This document shows, in pieces, positions 33,858 through 42,699 of a stretch of DNA of 64,000 nt. Source of the stretch: CAYSFE01 sp964430225 (GTDB taxonomy: Bacteria > Patescibacteriota > Dojkabacteria > GCA-016699595 > JBAXKR01); the NCBI GenBank assembly GCA_964430225.1, contig CAYSFE010000001.1:62001-126000 (forward strand), given 5' to 3'. The position numbers and the translations under genes are program-made. The stretch's first letter is position 1. Each line of letters opens with the position of its first letter. The notes under the pieces were generated by a model. The model was not told where the DNA came from. It did no database searches and saw only the letters and a list, made by a program, of their open reading frames with translations.

Positions 33858-34492
33858 AATTTCCTAATTGTTCTATTAACTGGATTAACAGCTATTCTAT
33901 TTTTAACTCCACTATTAACTGCTTTAACACTTACCACACAAGAAATAGTATTGTATAAAACCGTATCTCTATTCTGAACTATATATATCTCATTATCTTT
34001 TAAAGTAAAGTATATTTCACTACACCCAAGTGATTCTTCAACTTGATCTTTTAATATTTCTACACCAGAAAGATCTACATCTATGGCTTTAGCAGTATAT
34101 GTTTCACAGTCTATATATTCATTACTCATTCCATCAAAAAAGAAATGGGGTAATCCATCGTCAATACCATTAGCAGGCATAGGAGGAAGGTTACAATAGT
34201 TAATTGAGATATTTGCTGAAACATCATCATCTATAAGTCCAATCTTAACCATATATGCATCTGGCACCTTAATATTCCCATCCACATCTTTGTATGTCAC
34301 GTTATTCTCAGCATATACACGTGCTAAAGATATCGCATTAAATAGTTCTTGTGTTCCTGAGTTTAATTGAAAACTATCTTTAAGCGAGTTTATTCCTACC
34401 GTAGATAACGTAAGTATTACGACAACAATTGCTAATGCTACTATCAGTTCAACAAGTCCAAATGATTTTTTAGAATATGGCAGTTTTAACAT
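33854..34492 (-). CDS. Minor pilin-like protein (GspH/FimT type)
   Basis: This 212-residue prepilin has the signal KKS-FGLVELIVALAIVVVIL, with Ser at -1 and Glu5 present. The region after the helix (GTQELFNAISLARVYAENN) resembles the start of the GspH/FimT fold. The C-terminus ends AVNPVNRTIRKL. It is the first of the three coupled minor pilins and lies 13 bases after pilD. Confidence 0.85.
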   Translation of the reverse strand: MLKLPYSKKSFGLVELIVALAIVVVILTLSTVGINSLKDSFQLNSGTQELFNAISLARVYAENNVTYKDVDGNIKVPDAYMVKIGLIDDDVSANISINYCNLPPMPANGIDDGLPHFFFDGMSNEYIDCETYTAKAIDVDLSGVEILKDQVEESLGCSEIYFTLKDNEIYIVQNRDTVLYNTISCVVSVKAVNSGVKNRIAVNPVNRTIRKL

Positions 34493-34505
34493 ATTTAAAT
34501 TTAAC

Positions 34506-35300
34506 TTATCTGAAAAACTTTTGAAAGTAGAGAAACTTCCAAAACTCAGCTCCTAATATATATGAGAGAAATATTCCTATCCCCATAAAAGGAATGAAGG
34601 GGAGGGGAATACCTCTAAATCTTCTTTTAATGATAGCTACAATGACTCCAACTAAAGAACCAACAACATATGTGGACATAATCCCAAAGTATAGTTTATC
34701 AGGGCTAAGTATAAGACCAGCTATTACCGCAAAACGAATATCTCCAGCCCCCATCTTTCCTCGAGAAAAGATAATGATAAGAACAACAAGAAGAGAATAT
34801 ATTATTGCAGACAAGATATTTGTTAATCCAAAGTTGATAGTAAATATCCTTGTATATATTGAAATAGGGTAGAAGTTAGAAACAATATTTAATATTAAAA
34901 GTATTACAGCGACTGGAATTGCCAGTTTATCATATATCTCTTGATAGAAGATGTCGTATATAGAGAAATATAAGATAAAGAAACAAATAGAAAACAAAAG
35001 TACATAACTTAATAGATCATAGGAAATGTAGTAGCAAAACAAAGAGACAATACCCACAAGTAACTCGATAATAGGGTACTTGAAACTAATCTTCTCCCCA
35101 CACTTTCTACATTTTCCCTTTAAAAGTAAAAAGGAAATAATTGGAATATTATCAAACCAGGCTATTTGAGTATTACACTTAGTACAGTGAGAACGAGTCA
35201 TTAGACTTTCCCCATCATGCGTTCTACTTACAAGTACATTAAGGAAACTACCAAAGATAAGCCCAAAGAATAGGGCATATATGTTAAATAGTATATGCAT
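34506..35300 (-). CDS. pilD: Prepilin peptidase / N-methyltransferase PilD
   Basis: This 264-residue polytopic membrane enzyme cleaves prepilin leaders and methylates the new N-terminus. Seen: an N-terminal FGSFLNVLVSR, two Cys pairs (C39/C42 and C64/C67) of the methylase zinc site, and the aspartyl protease residues D116 in IYDIFYQEIYD and D187 in GAGDIRF. It overlaps the adjacent pilin gene by 1 base. Most of the prepilins in this window have Ala or Ser, not Gly, before the cut, so this enzyme is predicted to have a relaxed -1 preference. Confidence 0.94.
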   Translation of the reverse strand: MHILFNIYALFFGLIFGSFLNVLVSRTHDGESLMTRSHCTKCNTQIAWFDNIPIISFLLLKGKCRKCGEKISFKYPIIELLVGIVSLFCYYISYDLLSYVLLFSICFFILYFSIYDIFYQEIYDKLAIPVAVILLILNIVSNFYPISIYTRIFTINFGLTNILSAIIYSLLVVLIIIFSRGKMGAGDIRFAVIAGLILSPDKLYFGIMSTYVVGSLVGVIVAIIKRRFRGIPLPFIPFMGIGIFLSYILGAEFWKFLYFQKFFR

Positions 35301-35836
35301 TATTGTGATAGGAATTCAGTAGCACCATCTTCAGTACAGAACCTAATCTTATATGCTTGTGATCTACTAGTATCTTGAATACGATAATCTAATACCCATT
35401 GTTCAGGACTAGGTATTACAATTTCTTGATCTGGAAGACCACCAAATGCAATTGCTTCGGCAGATGAACAAGGTGTGTAATGAAAATCATAAACAGCAGG
35501 AGATACACGTACACCAGGCTGAGAAAGTTTTATTGTTGCCACTTTAGAGGCAACACTGTTGCAATTCGTTTCATTATTTCCAGTATTTGGTTCAACTAGA
35601 CATATTTCATTATTCGTACTATCAAAAACTATTTCATTTGTTGTATAAGGATATTGTCTATACTCAGAATAATAAGATGCTAAAGCTAGTTTAAACTGAT
35701 TCATATCATTAGTTATTGTAGTAACTCTTTGTTGTCTTTGAGCTGCTTGTATACCTACAATAGATAGTGTCATTATAATACCTATAACTGCCATAACTAC
35801 CATTATCTCGACTATTGTAAATGATTTACTGTTCAT
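35300..35836 (-). CDS. Type IV pilin (GspG/PilA-like)
   Basis: This 178-residue prepilin has a five-residue leader, MNSKS, then FTIVEIMVVMAVIGIIMTLS with Glu5. The amphipathic continuation ITNDMNQFKLALASYYSEYRQYPY is shared with the other pilins in the window. The ectodomain has Cys in EICLVEP, ETNCNS, YTPCSS and RFCTED. A perfect inverted repeat GAGTAA-N3-TTACTC (35845-35859) lies 9 bases upstream of the start in the leader and may regulate it. Confidence 0.9.
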   Translation of the reverse strand: MNSKSFTIVEIMVVMAVIGIIMTLSIVGIQAAQRQQRVTTITNDMNQFKLALASYYSEYRQYPYTTNEIVFDSTNNEICLVEPNTGNNETNCNSVASKVATIKLSQPGVRVSPAVYDFHYTPCSSAEAIAFGGLPDQEIVIPSPEQWVLDYRIQDTSRSQAYKIRFCTEDGATEFLSQ

Positions 35837-35844
35837 ATCTTATT

Positions 35845-35859
35845 GAGTAACAATTACTC
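35845..35859. promoter_or_regulatory. Small inverted repeat in the pilin leader
   Basis: GAGTAA and TTACTC are separated by three bases in the 5' leader of the pilin gene starting at 35836. The position fits an operator or RNA hairpin. Confidence 0.3.
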
Positions 35860-35896
35860 CTTACACTATATATTATATAGGAAGGTAAATAAAAGA

Positions 35897-35923
35897 AAAT
35901 CCCTCTTGTTAAAGGAGGGATTT
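35897..35923 (-). terminator. Terminator after the probable major pilin gene
   Basis: AAATCCCTC (35897-35905) pairs with GAGGGATTT (35915-35923). On the minus strand it follows the pilin stop at 35947 and leads into a T-rich run. The stem is symmetrical. Confidence 0.7.
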
Positions 35924-35946
35924 AATTTCACTATAAAGATATATAC

Positions 35947-36489
35947 TTAGTCTATCTTTGATCCGAAGTTTGTACTCCATCCATTCTCAGTACATGATGC
36001 TAATGTATATGATTGTGGAGTAGAGGTTTGAGCTCTATAGAAAATATACCATTGATCTGCAGATGGTGCTAATGTTGTTGCTCCTTCAGTACCACCAACA
36101 GCACAAGTTATATTTGCTCCAGCTGGACCCCAAAATGGTGAAGAAATTATCTTTGCACCTAAAGATGAAAGAGTCAAAGTAAAGCTAGTATCTGCAGCAA
36201 GACTATCTGTTAATGTAATTACAGGACTAGTATAATGAAGATTCTCTGTTGCTGAAGCAGTTCCATCAATAACAGTTCCAGTTACTGAAGCTGCATCTGA
36301 CTGTGGATAATATCTATATTTTGAATAATAAGAAGCTAGTGTTGCAGAGAAATTCTTAACATCATTAACTCTTGTAGTTTCTCTCTGAGATTTTTGAACT
36401 GCCTGAATACCTACTACGGCTAATGTGATAAGAATACCTATCACTGCCATTACGACTAATAGTTCGACAATTGTGAATGCTTTTTTCAT
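35947..36489 (-). CDS. Type IV pilin, probable major pilin
   Basis: This 180-residue prepilin has the minimal leader MKKA, then FTIVELLVVMAVIGILITLA with Glu5. The shared pilin alpha-helix continues (TTRVNDVKNFSATLASYYSKY), followed by a YPQS boundary. The C-terminus carries Cys in ITCAVGG and ASCTENG with the terminal motif NFGSKID, shared with the pilins at 48-49 kb (NYGSL, NYGEL). Its own terminator and a long upstream gap from pilC suggest high, separate expression, hence the major-pilin guess. Confidence 0.9.
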   Translation of the reverse strand: MKKAFTIVELLVVMAVIGILITLAVVGIQAVQKSQRETTRVNDVKNFSATLASYYSKYRYYPQSDAASVTGTVIDGTASATENLHYTSPVITLTDSLAADTSFTLTLSSLGAKIISSPFWGPAGANITCAVGGTEGATTLAPSADQWYIFYRAQTSTPQSYTLASCTENGWSTNFGSKID

Positions 36490-36561
36490 TTAGAAAAAAT
36501 AATTAAAAAATAAATAAATACTTAGTTCAATATACTCTTTATAGGTGTTTTGTAAAGAGCT

Positions 36562-37791
36562 TTATTTTACTACTGTAGCAAGCTGATAGATCGGTAGGTA
36601 AATTGCTACTGCCATAATTCCAACAAAAATACCAACTATAATTAAGATTATAGGCTCCATAAGTTTAGTTAAATTTGCAGTAATATTTTCTATTTCCTCT
36701 TCATAATATTTCGCCATATCAAGTAATACTTTATCAAGTTTTCCAGTTTGTTCTCCAGTACCAACCATACGAGATAAAATATTTGGAAATACATTGTCTT
36801 TTATCATAGGGGCAGCAACAGGGAATCCCTTTTCTATCTGTGGAATCATATTCATAACTGCATCCCTATATATTACGTTGCTCATAGCACCGGCAACTAT
36901 CTTAAGCGAATCAATGATTGATACACCGGAAACTAATAACATAGCTAAAATTCTACAAAACTCTTCAGTGTTTAATTTAGCAGTTAATCCTCCAAATATT
37001 GGAACTCTTAAAAGTAGCTTATCTGTAACTTTCCTTCCTGAAGGAGTTCTTCTATATGCCTTTATTGCAAACACAATAGCAACAACAACTACAACTATTA
37101 ATATTCCTCCTACAGATTTTGCAGGATTTAAGAAGTTAGCTGTATTTATCATAGCTACTGTAATCCAAGGGATTTTATCTTCTGCTTTGAACCCTTTGAA
37201 TAGTGTTTCCACAGCAGGTACCATTGTCATCATAAGAAGAATCATAATTAGGAATACTGCAGTAAAGATAATGATTGGGTAAATCATTGCTCCTCTAACT
37301 TTAGATACGAAATTTTTTCTTTGATCAAGATCTTTTGAAATCTTAGCAATCATATCTATAAGATTTCCTGATTTCTCTCCAGCTTCAATTAGGTTGATTT
37401 GAATATCATCAAATAGTCCCTTTGTTTTTTTAAATGCATTAGTTAAAGAAACACCACTTTTAACATCTTTAAGAACAGTTTCAACAACTGTTTTCATTCC
37501 TGGATTTTTAATCTGTGTAGCTAGAGTTTCAAGTGCCTCAGTAATTGGAAGACCTGCAGTTACCATAGTAGAGAACTGCTTCATAAAGATCACTCTATCA
37601 TTCAGTCCAATTCCTCCTATATTGAAATTTAGAAGTCTTTTAAATGTAATTCTTGCACCTTCTGCAACATGTATTACAGTAAGTCCTTGATCCTGTAAGA
37701 GTGCAATTACTTCCTGTTTAGATATTGCTTCAATATCTCCTTTTATTTGTTTTCCGTTTCTTGCAACGGCTTCATATGACCATACTTTCAT
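36562..37791 (-). CDS. pilC: Type IV pilus platform protein PilC
   Basis: This 409-residue inner-membrane protein has two homologous cytoplasmic GspF domains (about 65-190 and 265-385), each followed by membrane helices. Seen: FMKQFSTMVTAGLPITEALE and EEFCRILAMLLVSGVSIIDS, the two copies of the conserved domain start. An N-terminal YEAVARNGKQIKGDIEA stretch is also typical. Family knowledge: PilC couples the PilB/PilT motors to pilin insertion. It follows pilT by 1 base. Confidence 0.95.
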   Translation of the reverse strand: MKVWSYEAVARNGKQIKGDIEAISKQEVIALLQDQGLTVIHVAEGARITFKRLLNFNIGGIGLNDRVIFMKQFSTMVTAGLPITEALETLATQIKNPGMKTVVETVLKDVKSGVSLTNAFKKTKGLFDDIQINLIEAGEKSGNLIDMIAKISKDLDQRKNFVSKVRGAMIYPIIIFTAVFLIMILLMMTMVPAVETLFKGFKAEDKIPWITVAMINTANFLNPAKSVGGILIVVVVVAIVFAIKAYRRTPSGRKVTDKLLLRVPIFGGLTAKLNTEEFCRILAMLLVSGVSIIDSLKIVAGAMSNVIYRDAVMNMIPQIEKGFPVAAPMIKDNVFPNILSRMVGTGEQTGKLDKVLLDMAKYYEEEIENITANLTKLMEPIILIIVGIFVGIMAVAIYLPIYQLATVVK

Positions 37792-37792
37792 T

Positions 37793-39112
37793 TTAGTCTT
37801 TTCTCATTAATCTAATTATTTCTTCTGGTTTAGTTGAATGTGCCTCAGCTTCTTCTTGTGTAATTTTACCTTCTCGAATTAAAGCAACTAACGAGCTTTC
37901 TAAACTAAACATTCCTACATCTGCACCAGTCTGAATAGTATTATCAATCATATGTTCTTTACCTTCTCGAATTAGATTAGAAACTGCAGGCGTACCTATT
38001 AAGACTTCCATAGCTGCTCTTCTACCACCACCAATTGTTGGGATAAGTCTTTGTGATACAACTGCTGTTATTGTATTAGCAAGCATTATTCTTATCTGTG
38101 CTTGTTGTTCTGCAGGGAATACATGAATTATTCTATCTATAGACTGAGAAGCAGAATTTGTATGAAGAGTAGCAAACACAAGATGTCCTGTTTCAGCAAC
38201 AGTAAGAGCTGCTGCTATAGTTTCGTAGTCTCTCATTTCTCCAACCAAAACAACATTTGGATCTTGTCTAAGTACAGATCTTAAAGCAATATCCCAAGAG
38301 TGAGTATCTTGTCCAACTTCTCTTTGATCTATTATACTTTTATATGGTAAATGAACATATTCTATTGGATCTTCAATTGTGACTATATGTTTTGCATCTC
38401 TTTGATTTATGAGACTTAACATAGAAGCAAGAGTTGTACTTTTGCCTGATCCAGTAGGACCTACTAGTAATACTAATCCTTGAGGAATAGTTGTTAGATC
38501 TTCTAAGATCTTAGGCATATGTAGTTCTTCAAGTGTTGGAATCTTTGTTGGAATTAATCTTAAAGCAGCTGCTAAAGTTCCTCTTTGATTAAATACATTT
38601 ACTCTAAATCTTGCATCTTTTCCATATGCATATGAGAAGTCCACTTCTTTGTTTATCTCTAACTGCTCTCTATTTCTTTGTCCTAATATTGGACTTAGAA
38701 GCTTTTCCATTTGTTCTGAACTTACTGGTATAGCTCCTCTTTGGATAAGCTTTCCATCCACTCTATAGAAAGGGGGATAGCCTACAGTAAGATGTAAGTC
38801 AGAAGCATTCATTGAGATCACTTGATCTAATAGCTCAAAGGGGTCAAATTCTCCCTTTTCATTTGTTATAGGTTTTTGAGCCTCTTCTTCTTTTACTTCA
38901 GGTTCAACCTTTTTTAAATCTGGTAAGTCTGGTAATGAAGCTTTTTTTTCTTTTTGAAGTGCTTCTTTTAAATTAGTAGCTGGGGTTTCATGCTTTGCAC
39001 TGTCTTTTAATCCTTCTGGATTTATACCTGGTGTATCTATCACGGTTGAACTTTCTTTTTTTTCCTCTTTCTTATCTTTTGAATAGAAAGAGCTTAGGTT
39101 GGGCAGTTGCAA
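37793..39112 (-). CDS. pilT: Pilus retraction ATPase PilT
   Basis: This 439-residue hexameric motor has Walker A GPTGSGKS (218-225), an Asp box VTIEDPIEYVH, Walker B NVVLVGEMRD (286-295), a His box GHLVFATLHTNSA, and VSNLIREGK, the counterpart of the AIRNLIRE motif of PilT. An unusual N-terminal extension of about 90 residues rich in Lys, Glu and Pro precedes the core. Family knowledge: PilT depolymerises the pilus for twitching or DNA uptake. It lies 59 bases after pilB. Confidence 0.95.
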   Translation of the reverse strand: MQLPNLSSFYSKDKKEEKKESSTVIDTPGINPEGLKDSAKHETPATNLKEALQKEKKASLPDLPDLKKVEPEVKEEEAQKPITNEKGEFDPFELLDQVISMNASDLHLTVGYPPFYRVDGKLIQRGAIPVSSEQMEKLLSPILGQRNREQLEINKEVDFSYAYGKDARFRVNVFNQRGTLAAALRLIPTKIPTLEELHMPKILEDLTTIPQGLVLLVGPTGSGKSTTLASMLSLINQRDAKHIVTIEDPIEYVHLPYKSIIDQREVGQDTHSWDIALRSVLRQDPNVVLVGEMRDYETIAAALTVAETGHLVFATLHTNSASQSIDRIIHVFPAEQQAQIRIMLANTITAVVSQRLIPTIGGGRRAAMEVLIGTPAVSNLIREGKEHMIDNTIQTGADVGMFSLESSLVALIREGKITQEEAEAHSTKPEEIIRLMRKD

Positions 39113-39171
39113 TTTTTTTAGTCCTTAATAACTATCAATACTAACTTAACAAATATATACACTTAGGTAAA

Positions 39172-41421
39172 TTAATTTTGTACTCTTAATACTTCTTCAA
39201 TTGTTGTATCTCCATCTAATGCTTTCATAAACCCATCTTGTATCATTAATATCATCCCATCAGCTTGAGCTTGTTCTTGAATACTTTGTGATGATCTATG
39301 TTCAATAATCATCTTAGATATCTTTTCGTTCATTTTAAGTACTTCAAATATTCCTATTCTTCCAGTATATCCAGTTCCTGCACATCTATCACATCCCTTA
39401 GATTTCCATATATATACATCACCCTCTGGTGCTTGATTAATACCTGCCTTATCAGCACTATCTATATTAGTATTGCTTGGAGACTCTCCAGGTTTTAATT
39501 GTTTAAAATCTCGTTTAGGATATGAGTACATATCAAAACCTTGAAGTCCATCCATAACCTGATGGATCTTTTTTAACATTACATCATCAGCTTTTATCTT
39601 TTCTCTACAATCTTTACATAGTTTACGTGGAAGTCTTTGAGCAACAATTACATTAATGACTGAAGCTAAAAGATATGGTTCCACTCCCATATCAAGTAGT
39701 CTAGGGATAGCAGCTGCACTTGAGTTTGTATGAAGAGTAGCAAGAACAAGTCTACCAACAAGAGCTGCTTGAACAGCAAGCTGTGCAGTTTCTTGATCAC
39801 GGATTTCTCCTACCATTATGATATCAGGATCTTGTCTTAAGAAAGCTCTTAAACCTGTAGCAAATGTAAGTCCAACTTCTGCATTTACTTGTACTTGGTT
39901 TGCACCATCTATTCTAATTTCAACAGGATCTTCAAGTGTCACAATATTCACCCCTGGATTATTTAGAGTAGATAGGGAACTAGCTAATGTAACAGTCTTA
40001 CCAGAACCTGTAGGTCCTGTTATTAAGATAATACCTTGAGTAGCTTTTAGTATGTCTGTGTATGTTTTATATGCAGGCCCTCTAAGACCTGTTTGCTCTA
40101 GTGGTACAACACCAGTAGTTTTATCAAGTATTCTAATAACTACCTTTTCACCATGCACAACAGGCATGGTAGATACTCTTAAATCAACTTTCGATTTACC
40201 AACACTAATTTCAAATCTACCGTCTTGAGGTATTCTATGTTCATCAATTTTAAGTTCAGAAAGTATTTTAATTCTAGACACTACAGAAGCAGTTAACGTA
40301 AGAGGAAGTGTAAGTTTCTCGTTTAATATTCCATGTATTCTATATCTTACAGATAGTCTTCCTTCCTTTGGCTCTATATGTACATCAGAAGCTTTAAATT
40401 TCACTCCATATTCTAAGATCATATTTACAATTCTAGATACAGGAGCATTTTGTACTTTGAAGTTAAGATCATCAAAACTTTCTACTTCTTCTTTAATAGT
40501 AAGACCTGAAGAGCTAACAGATTCAACAGCTTGACTAACTTCAGTATCAAACTGAGTAGAGTACTTTGTATCAATAATCTTTTTTATCTGTTCTTCATCA
40601 GCAAAATATGGGATGACATTATCATTTACATATGCTTCTACAAATCTAACTTTTTGAATATCAAGTGGATCTACTAAAGCTATCTTCACTCCTTCTGCAC
40701 TTTGTTCAAACGCAACAACAAGGTTATTCTTAGCACTCTCATATGGAATCTTATATAAGATGTCTTTTTTAATCTCCATATTGCTAAGATCAATGAAAGG
40801 AATCTTATATGTTTCTGATTTAGCTTTAAGAAGATCCATATGTGAGACTATTCCTTTATCAAAAACAAAGGTTTCTTCATTAAGATTCTTACTTAATATT
40901 TCAAACTTAAAACTCTCGAATTGTTCTTTAGTAATCTTTCCTTGAGAATATAGGATGTCTAGTAGGGATTGTTTCTTAGCAGCACCTGAAGAGATAATCT
41001 CTTCAATATTGCCTAAGCTTTTTTCTTTAATATTTGATTTTTCTACTGGCTTATTCTTTTCCACTTCAACTTTTGTTGGAAATGGATTAGTTTTATTTAC
41101 CTCTTCTTTTGTTTTCTCCACAACCTTAATTTCTTCAATCTTTGGAAACTTATCCTCAATTGGTTCTGGTGTTATTGAATCTTCTACTGGTGTTGGTATT
41201 GGGCTAACTTGTGGAGTAGGGGAATTTCCCATACTAAATGGATTCATTCCAGGATTAGATAGTGGATTAGTATTCAGAGGTTTAGCTGTATCAATTGGAT
41301 TTGGGTTAATATGCTTTAATTCAGGTAGAGGTGGCAATGTGTTACCATCATTTTTATTAGTACTATTTTGTTGTTTAGTTGTATCTTGGGGCATAGAAAT
41401 ACATATCTTTTTATCATACAA
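39172..41421 (-). CDS. pilB: Pilus extension ATPase PilB
   Basis: This 749-residue protein has a disordered Pro/Asn-rich N-terminus (about 1-135), an MshEN/GspE-type N-domain (about 150-290), and the motor with Walker A GPTGSGKT (469-476), DPVEIRIDGANQVQVN, QDPDIIMVGEIRD and GRLVLATLHTNS. A zinc site is formed by LCKDC and CDRCAGTGYTGR. Met10 (ATG at 41394) is an alternative start. Family knowledge: PilB powers pilus polymerisation. It heads the pilus cluster, divergent from the delta-prime-like gene. Confidence 0.95.
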   Translation of the reverse strand: MYDKKICISMPQDTTKQQNSTNKNDGNTLPPLPELKHINPNPIDTAKPLNTNPLSNPGMNPFSMGNSPTPQVSPIPTPVEDSITPEPIEDKFPKIEEIKVVEKTKEEVNKTNPFPTKVEVEKNKPVEKSNIKEKSLGNIEEIISSGAAKKQSLLDILYSQGKITKEQFESFKFEILSKNLNEETFVFDKGIVSHMDLLKAKSETYKIPFIDLSNMEIKKDILYKIPYESAKNNLVVAFEQSAEGVKIALVDPLDIQKVRFVEAYVNDNVIPYFADEEQIKKIIDTKYSTQFDTEVSQAVESVSSSGLTIKEEVESFDDLNFKVQNAPVSRIVNMILEYGVKFKASDVHIEPKEGRLSVRYRIHGILNEKLTLPLTLTASVVSRIKILSELKIDEHRIPQDGRFEISVGKSKVDLRVSTMPVVHGEKVVIRILDKTTGVVPLEQTGLRGPAYKTYTDILKATQGIILITGPTGSGKTVTLASSLSTLNNPGVNIVTLEDPVEIRIDGANQVQVNAEVGLTFATGLRAFLRQDPDIIMVGEIRDQETAQLAVQAALVGRLVLATLHTNSSAAAIPRLLDMGVEPYLLASVINVIVAQRLPRKLCKDCREKIKADDVMLKKIHQVMDGLQGFDMYSYPKRDFKQLKPGESPSNTNIDSADKAGINQAPEGDVYIWKSKGCDRCAGTGYTGRIGIFEVLKMNEKISKMIIEHRSSQSIQEQAQADGMILMIQDGFMKALDGDTTIEEVLRVQN

Positions 41422-41424
41422 ATA

Positions 41425-41430
41425 TATAAT
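41425..41430 (+). promoter_or_regulatory. -10 element in the pilB/holB divergent region
   Basis: TATAAT lies eight bases before the plus-strand ATG at 41439. The near-palindromic TATAATATATT around it also offers a -10 for pilB on the other strand, so both transcripts may be nearly leaderless. Confidence 0.4.
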
Positions 41431-41438
41431 ATATTGGC

Positions 41439-42128
41439 ATGGTTAGCAAACACACTCAAAAAATATTTAGTTCCTCCGGAAGCTATATTCTTAAAACTAA
41501 CAGACCACTTAGTGAGAATGAAATATCTAAAATGTTTTTTGAGATTGATGATGTAAACAATCCCGACCTTATTAGTATACGAGTTTCTGATTTAGACAAA
41601 GTAAGTATTGGAATAACTGACATAAAAGATAAACTAAAAGAGTTCCAGTACAAGAAGATAAAACATCCTGTAAAGATTCTATTAATATATGATGCAGATA
41701 GGCTTACAAAGGAAGCTCAGAGTGCACTACTTAAAACACTAGAAGAACCGAGTCCCAATAATCATATTTTTCTTATCTGCTATGACACCAATAAACTACT
41801 AAGTACTATAAAGTCTAGATGTGAACTAATAGATTTTAGAGATAGTACTATTAAAACTGAAAGCACCACTTTTTTAAACTCATCACTTTTTGAAAAGTTT
41901 AATTATGCTAAAGAAATTTTAGGTATAAAAGATAATAAAGAGAAGAAAAGTAGAGTAGAGATATTTTTTAGAAATGTAGCTAATGAAAGTAAAAGTTTAG
42001 GGGAAGATAAGAGATATAAAATTAATGAACTCATAGTAGACTACTCTATATATTTTGCTTCTGAAGTAAACTTGCGATTAGTGCTTGAAAACTTTATCAT
42101 TAAGATCAATCAAATATTAAAAAGTTAG
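41439..42128 (+). CDS. DNA polymerase III delta-prime-like clamp-loader protein
   Basis: This 229-residue protein contains LLIYDADRLTKEAQSALLKT followed by LEEPSPNNHIFLICYD (together 81-116) and STIKSRCELIDF, the delta-prime/DnaX signature with the SRC motif (126-128). It lacks a P-loop, like delta prime, and is about 100 residues shorter than E. coli HolB: the N-terminal part is reduced and the C-terminal collar is minimal. It probably works with DnaX and HolA in loading the sliding clamp. The start lies 8 bases after a TATAAT. Confidence 0.82.
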   Translation: MVSKHTQKIFSSSGSYILKTNRPLSENEISKMFFEIDDVNNPDLISIRVSDLDKVSIGITDIKDKLKEFQYKKIKHPVKILLIYDADRLTKEAQSALLKTLEEPSPNNHIFLICYDTNKLLSTIKSRCELIDFRDSTIKTESTTFLNSSLFEKFNYAKEILGIKDNKEKKSRVEIFFRNVANESKSLGEDKRYKINELIVDYSIYFASEVNLRLVLENFIIKINQILKS

Positions 42129-42129
42129 T

Positions 42130-42621
42130 ATGAATAGCAGAAACTTCATTTGGTATTCTTTTTTTACAACTGGAATTGGAATAGTTTTCTTCTTCCTATT
42201 TGCTCAAAGTACAAACCTAAGTGTAAACTCCAGTGATATACAAATCATAGGAACTAAGGCAGGATATTTCTTAGCTTCTATGCTTCTCACACTACTAATA
42301 TATAGAGCGGTACTAAGTACACTTAAGATTAAAGTATCTAAACTTGCTCACTGGCATTCCTTAAAAGAAAAAGCAGAAGATTTTGAATTTATTAGGTTAA
42401 TTGAACTCCTTGTTGGAGTACTTTCAGTATCAATAACCGTGAGTATATGTGCAATTAACCTAGCTATGAGTACAACTAATGTTTTATCCCAATATTTAAG
42501 TTTAAAGGATTTAGCTCTAAATGGACTGGCTAGTTTACTCGCAGCAGGGCTCGCATATTACTATCCTAGAGTACTAGAAAAGGAGTACTTTGTACTCACA
42601 AAAGAGAGGAAAAATTCCTAA
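42130..42621 (+). CDS. Membrane protein, 163 aa, unknown
   Basis: This 163-residue protein has four hydrophobic segments (about 7-25, 44-62, 90-112 and 128-145), and a charged loop in the middle (KLAHWHSLKEKAEDFEF). No family is recognised. It starts 1 base after the delta-prime-like stop, so the two are co-translated. It ends 5 bases before the extended -10 of gyrB. Confidence 0.65.
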   Translation: MNSRNFIWYSFFTTGIGIVFFFLFAQSTNLSVNSSDIQIIGTKAGYFLASMLLTLLIYRAVLSTLKIKVSKLAHWHSLKEKAEDFEFIRLIELLVGVLSVSITVSICAINLAMSTTNVLSQYLSLKDLALNGLASLLAAGLAYYYPRVLEKEYFVLTKERKNS

Positions 42622-42626
42622 GTTTT

Positions 42627-42635
42627 TGATATAAT
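42627..42635 (+). promoter_or_regulatory. Extended -10 promoter of gyrB
   Basis: TGATATAAT lies 64 bases before the gyrB ATG, giving a leader of about 58 bases, longer than most here. Confidence 0.55.
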
Positions 42636-42699
42636 AAGACTAGTAAAAGTTAGATAAATTTGCTACTCTCACACTCGTAAACTAAGAACTCAAATAAAT

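Noticed and set aside
40955..41446. A 163-codon plus-strand frame opposite pilB
   Set aside because: It lies entirely antisense to the disordered N-terminus of pilB, whose Pro/Glu/Lys-rich codons leave the other strand open; no start signals or family match.
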